DNA from: CBFHOS01 sp965657645
GTDB lineage: Bacteria > Pseudomonadota > Alphaproteobacteria > Puniceispirillales > Puniceispirillaceae
Direction: 5' to 3'
Length of the DNA: 8,685 nucleotides
Assembly (NCBI GenBank): GCA_965657645.1
Contig: CBFHOS010000046.1
Span: 1-8,685, forward strand
The translations under genes and the position numbers were made by a program. This document shows, in pieces, positions 6,334-8,685 of the stretch. How positions within the stretch are numbered: position 1 is the stretch's first letter; each line of letters starts with the position of its first letter. A model generated the notes under the pieces. That model searched no databases. It worked only from the letters and a program-made list of their open reading frames with translations, and had not been told where the DNA came from.

Positions 6334-7739
6334 GCTTTGGCCTTATCGCTAGCGCCGTTGTGATCTTTGCCGGCGATGTCCGGCCAGCGCGCGATAAACC
6401 GCTGGTGATTGGCGGTGGCAAGGATCACCGACAAATCCTCATTACCGTTCTCGCCATAATGGGAATGGGCAACCACACCATTATCAAACAACCATGCACG
6501 CGCCGCCCCATCCGCCGGAGATAGGGTTAAATCAAGACGCAGATCACCTTGGGCCAAATGCGTGTCAATCAAATCCAGCGCCGCGGTGACGCCGTCACCA
6601 GTCAAAGCCGACACAACAACGCCGCCCGGATATAAATTGGCCAGCATTTCCCGTTGGCCCGGTATCATATCCAGCTGATCGCCTTTATTCAGAATATGGA
6701 TCACCCGCGTTGCCTGCGCCTCTTCATCCAGCCCCAGATCGCTAAGAACATCGCGCACATCTGCCGCTTCCTCGGCAACCATCGGCGATGATGCATCATG
6801 CACATGCAACAGGAAATCAGCCTCGACCACTTCTTCCAACGTGCTTTTAAAGGCTTCAATTAGTTCTGTGGGTAGCTGGCTGATAAAACCAACCGTATCG
6901 GCGATTACCGCCTTTCGCCCAGAGGCAAATTCAAGCCCCCGCATAGTCGGGTCTAGTGTGGCGAACAACATATCTTTGGACAGAACCCCAGCGCCGGTCA
7001 GCTTGTTGAACAGCGTGGATTTACCAGCGTTCGTATAGCCGATTAAGGCCAATGTCGGGGTTTCACCGCGCACACGGTTACTGCGCTGGAGATGGCGTGT
7101 GCGCTGGACCTCGACCAATTCGCGTTTAATCCGCACGACACGGTCCATCAACATGCGCCGGTCCAACTCGATCTGTCGCTCGCCGGGACCACCAAGAAAC
7201 CCGCCACCACCGCGCTGGCGCTCCAAATGCGTCCAGCTTCTAACCAACCGGCTGCGCTGAAAGCTAAGCGCCGCCAATTCCACCTGCAAGCGGCCAGCAT
7301 GGGTCTGGGCACGGGCGCCAAAAATCTCCAGAATGAGCGCGGTTCTATCAATCACTTTGCAATCGGTAAGGGTTTCCAGATTACGCTGTTGCACCGGCGT
7401 TAGCGTGGTGTTTATGACAATGAGCGGATGGTCGTGCAATTCGCCCAGCTCGGCCAGACGCTCGGCATAGCCTTTGCCCAGAAACGAACTCGCCCGCGGC
7501 TTGGCAATGGTTACACTCTCGGCAAGCTCAACCTCTAGGCCAATAGCCTCTACCAGCATCGCCGCTTCCTCCAGCATTTTATCTGCTGGACGCAAAGACG
7601 GGGCGCCTTTTATTTCTGGATGAATGACGAAGGCGGTACTTGTACCCAAAATTATCTCGCAAGGTTGCTTTAAATGGCGTGAGTGAACAGCTCGCAATGG
7701 ACGCGGCGTTTCTATGTGCCTATGCTCATCACTCCACAT
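6330..7739 (-). CDS. hflX: Ribosome-associated GTPase HflX
   Basis: GTPase of the OBG-HflX group, which binds the 50S subunit and splits stalled or hibernating ribosomes, especially under stress. With the ATG at 7737-7739 it has 469 residues. The N-terminal HflX domain contains FLGKGY (86-91), TLTPVQQRNLE (112-122) and RSWTHLERQRGG (167-178). The glycine-rich GGGGFLGGPGERQIE (177-191) has Arg where ETQ is usual. The G domain shows G1 GYTNAGKST (234-242), G3 DTVGF (281-285), G4 NKGD (351-354) and G5 SAL (377-379). The start is uncertain: an ATG at 7815-7817 would overlap the divergent SDR gene, and a TTG at 7647-7649 would give 439 residues closer to the family core. No clear ribosome binding site precedes the 7739 ATG. 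The usual neighbour hfq is absent; it ends tail to tail with the STAS gene. Confidence 0.93.
   Translation of the reverse strand: MWSDEHRHIETPRPLRAVHSRHLKQPCEIILGTSTAFVIHPEIKGAPSLRPADKMLEEAAMLVEAIGLEVELAESVTIAKPRASSFLGKGYAERLAELGELHDHPLIVINTTLTPVQQRNLETLTDCKVIDRTALILEIFGARAQTHAGRLQVELAALSFQRSRLVRSWTHLERQRGGGGFLGGPGERQIELDRRMLMDRVVRIKRELVEVQRTRHLQRSNRVRGETPTLALIGYTNAGKSTLFNKLTGAGVLSKDMLFATLDPTMRGLEFASGRKAVIADTVGFISQLPTELIEAFKSTLEEVVEADFLLHVHDASSPMVAEEAADVRDVLSDLGLDEEAQATRVIHILNKGDQLDMIPGQREMLANLYPGGVVVSALTGDGVTAALDLIDTHLAQGDLRLDLTLSPADGAARAWLFDNGVVAHSHYGENGNEDLSVILATANHQRFIARWPDIAGKDHNGASDKAKA
7669..7697 (-). promoter_or_regulatory. Possible hflX promoter, internal to the annotated 5' end
   Basis: On the minus strand TTGCGA (7697-7692) and TTTAAA (7674-7669) are separated by 17 bp, each matching the sigma-70 consensus at four of six bases. 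If real, transcription would start near 7662 and hflX would be read from the TTG at 7649-7647, which has a weak GCGAG six bases upstream. Weak on its own; it is noted because it bears on the hflX start. Confidence 0.2.
7698..7726 (+). promoter_or_regulatory. Possible promoter of the SDR gene
   Basis: TGGACG (7698-7703) and TATGCT (7721-7726) are 17 bp apart, each four of six to the sigma-70 consensus. The start point would be near 7733, giving a leader of about 25 bases that includes the TAGGAT ribosome binding site at 7743-7748. Its -35 box adjoins the -35 box of the candidate minus-strand promoter, making a back-to-back divergent arrangement. Confidence 0.25.
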
Positions 7740-7757
7740 CAATAGGATATATTTAGC

Positions 7758-8495
7758 ATGACGAAAAGCATTATCATCACTGGCGCGGGCTCTGGAATTG
7801 GCCGTGACGCCGCGCATGCCTTCCTCAACGCCGGATGGCAGGTTGGATTGATTGGCCGCCGTAGCGAGACGCTAGAACAAACCGCTGCGGGCCATGAAAA
7901 CGCCCTGATCCTCGCCTGTGACGTTGGTGAACCCGATGATGTTGATAAGGCCTTTCAAACTGCCAAGGCGGCATGGGGACGGCTTGATACGCTGTTTAAC
8001 AATGCCGGTATCTTTAATGCCTCCAAACCGATCGATGAAATTAGTGTCGAGGAATGGACAAGCGCTTTGCAGGTCAATCTGACCGGATCGTTTTTATGTG
8101 CCCGCGCAGCCTTTGGCATGATGCGCGCGCAATCACCACAAGGTGGACGGATTATCAATAATGGCTCGGTTTCGGCCCATGCACCGCGTCCGGGCTCGAC
8201 CTGTTACACCACGACCAAACATGCCATTACCGGCCTCACCAAAACCTTGTCACTCGATGGACGTGCGTTTGATATTGTGTCTGGCCAGATTGATGTCGGT
8301 AATGCCCTGACCGAAATGGCGATGCCGATGACCAAAGGCGTGGCTCAGGCCGATGGATCAATTAAAGCTGAGGCGACAATGGATGTGTCCCATGTTGGCC
8401 GCGCAGTATTACAAATGGCCGAGCTACCGCTGGATGCCAATGTCCAGTTCATGACGATCATGGCACCAAAGATGCCATTCATCGGTCGTGGCTAG
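7758..8495 (+). CDS. Classical short-chain dehydrogenase/reductase (SDR)
   Basis: Cytoplasmic NAD(P)-dependent oxidoreductase of 245 residues, the standard classical SDR length. The cofactor motif TGAGSGIG is at 8-15, a DV pair that contacts the adenine at 55-56, NNAG at 81-84, and the catalytic tetrad Asn107, Ser137, Tyr150 and Lys154 (YTTTK). After the second strand comes GRR (33-35), and the basic residues there favour NADP(H) over NAD (inference). The C-terminus MPFIGRG is typical of one uncharacterised bacterial SDR subgroup. The substrate is unknown. The ATG at 7758 has an AGGA about ten bases upstream. The gene is head to head with hflX (18 bp between the chosen starts) and its TAG stop shares a CTAG with the convergent cysQ stop. 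Confidence 0.92.
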   Translation: MTKSIIITGAGSGIGRDAAHAFLNAGWQVGLIGRRSETLEQTAAGHENALILACDVGEPDDVDKAFQTAKAAWGRLDTLFNNAGIFNASKPIDEISVEEWTSALQVNLTGSFLCARAAFGMMRAQSPQGGRIINNGSVSAHAPRPGSTCYTTTKHAITGLTKTLSLDGRAFDIVSGQIDVGNALTEMAMPMTKGVAQADGSIKAEATMDVSHVGRAVLQMAELPLDANVQFMTIMAPKMPFIGRG

Positions 8496-8685
8496 AAAGA
8501 AAAACCACCGCATGCGATAAAGTGGCCGCTTTTGTAATCCGGCTTGCCATAGACATATAATGCGCCATCGGGCTGGTAAACGGCACCGCCCGCCGCCCGT
8601 AAAACGGCGTCACCGGCGGCTGTGTCCCATTCCATAGTCGGGCCAAATCGCGGGTAAACATCCGCCTCACCAGCCGCCACTAGAC
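8492..8685 (-). CDS. cysQ: 3'(2'),5'-bisphosphate nucleotidase CysQ, C-terminal part (5' end outside window)
   Basis: Only the last 64 codons are present; the frame stays open to the window edge, so the start lies beyond base 8685. The visible part begins LVAAGEADVYPRFGP and continues TMEWDTAAGDAVLRAAGG, matching the CysQ C-terminal region as I recall it for E. coli. The WDTAAGDA aspartate is the last metal-binding residue of the inositol-monophosphatase-like fold. CysQ hydrolyses 3'-phosphoadenosine 5'-phosphate (PAP) to AMP, removing a by-product of sulfate assimilation. An inositol monophosphatase paralogue is less likely because of the YPRFGPTMEWDTAAG segment. The TAG stop at 8492-8494 is inside the CTAG shared with the SDR gene. 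Confidence 0.88.
   Translation of the reverse strand, partial: LVAAGEADVYPRFGPTMEWDTAAGDAVLRAAGGAVYQPDGALYVYGKPDYKSGHFIACGGFSF

Noticed and set aside
7740..7817. Longer hflX start at 7815-7817
   Set aside because: It would put 60 bases of hflX over the SDR gene's cofactor-binding N-terminus, and the added residues do not resemble HflX.
1..8685. Mobile elements, CRISPR arrays, tRNA genes and riboswitches
   Set aside because: No transposase, terminal repeats, spaced repeat arrays, cloverleaf or known aptamer pattern seen on either strand.

Overview
This 8.7 kb stretch looks like chromosomal DNA of a proteobacterium, most likely an alphaproteobacterium. That is an inference from the style of the proteins (an alphaproteobacterial-type class IV aminotransferase, HflX, an SDR ending in MPFIGRG, a CysQ tail) and from moderate GC content. 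There are no rRNA, tRNA, CRISPR or insertion-sequence features. Ten protein genes fill almost all of it; two of them run off the window edges.

Layout. (1) 1-3161, plus strand: the 3' part of a two-domain ABC permease of the YnjC type, then an SGNH-fold esterase, then a ten-helix EamA-type exporter whose start codon overlaps the esterase stop (ATGA). No ATPase gene follows the permease, although a strong ribosome binding site is left at its 3' end. (2) 3178-4047, minus strand: a class IV PLP aminotransferase, probably a D-amino-acid transaminase. (3) 4048-4207: the only sizeable intergenic region. It is AT-rich and divergent, with an exact 10-bp direct repeat spaced 30 bp apart, small palindromes and a likely plus-strand promoter. 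(4) 4208-6333, plus strand: a compact operon of a small secreted protein of unknown function, a membrane-bound HAMP/SpoIIE-type PP2C phosphatase and a STAS-domain anti-sigma-factor antagonist. (5) 6330-7739, minus strand: the GTPase HflX. (6) 7758-8495, plus strand: a classical short-chain dehydrogenase. (7) 8492-8685, minus strand: the C-terminal part of CysQ, 3'(2'),5'-bisphosphate nucleotidase.

The most interesting unit is region 4. The phosphatase keeps its metal-binding aspartates and the STAS protein keeps the DSSG phosphorylation site, so the pair can be read as the phosphatase and antagonist arms of a partner-switching system. The cognate serine kinase is not nearby. The phosphatase has a periplasmic sensor domain with two cysteines, and the first gene of the operon encodes an exported protein. 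A plausible model is an envelope signal, perhaps involving the secreted protein, that sets the phosphorylation state of the STAS protein. The repeats upstream suggest that the operon is itself controlled.

Other notable points: two convergent gene pairs end on the same CTAG tetranucleotide, seven of the ten genes end in TAG, and hflX and the SDR gene are head to head with an uncertain hflX start and possible back-to-back promoters.
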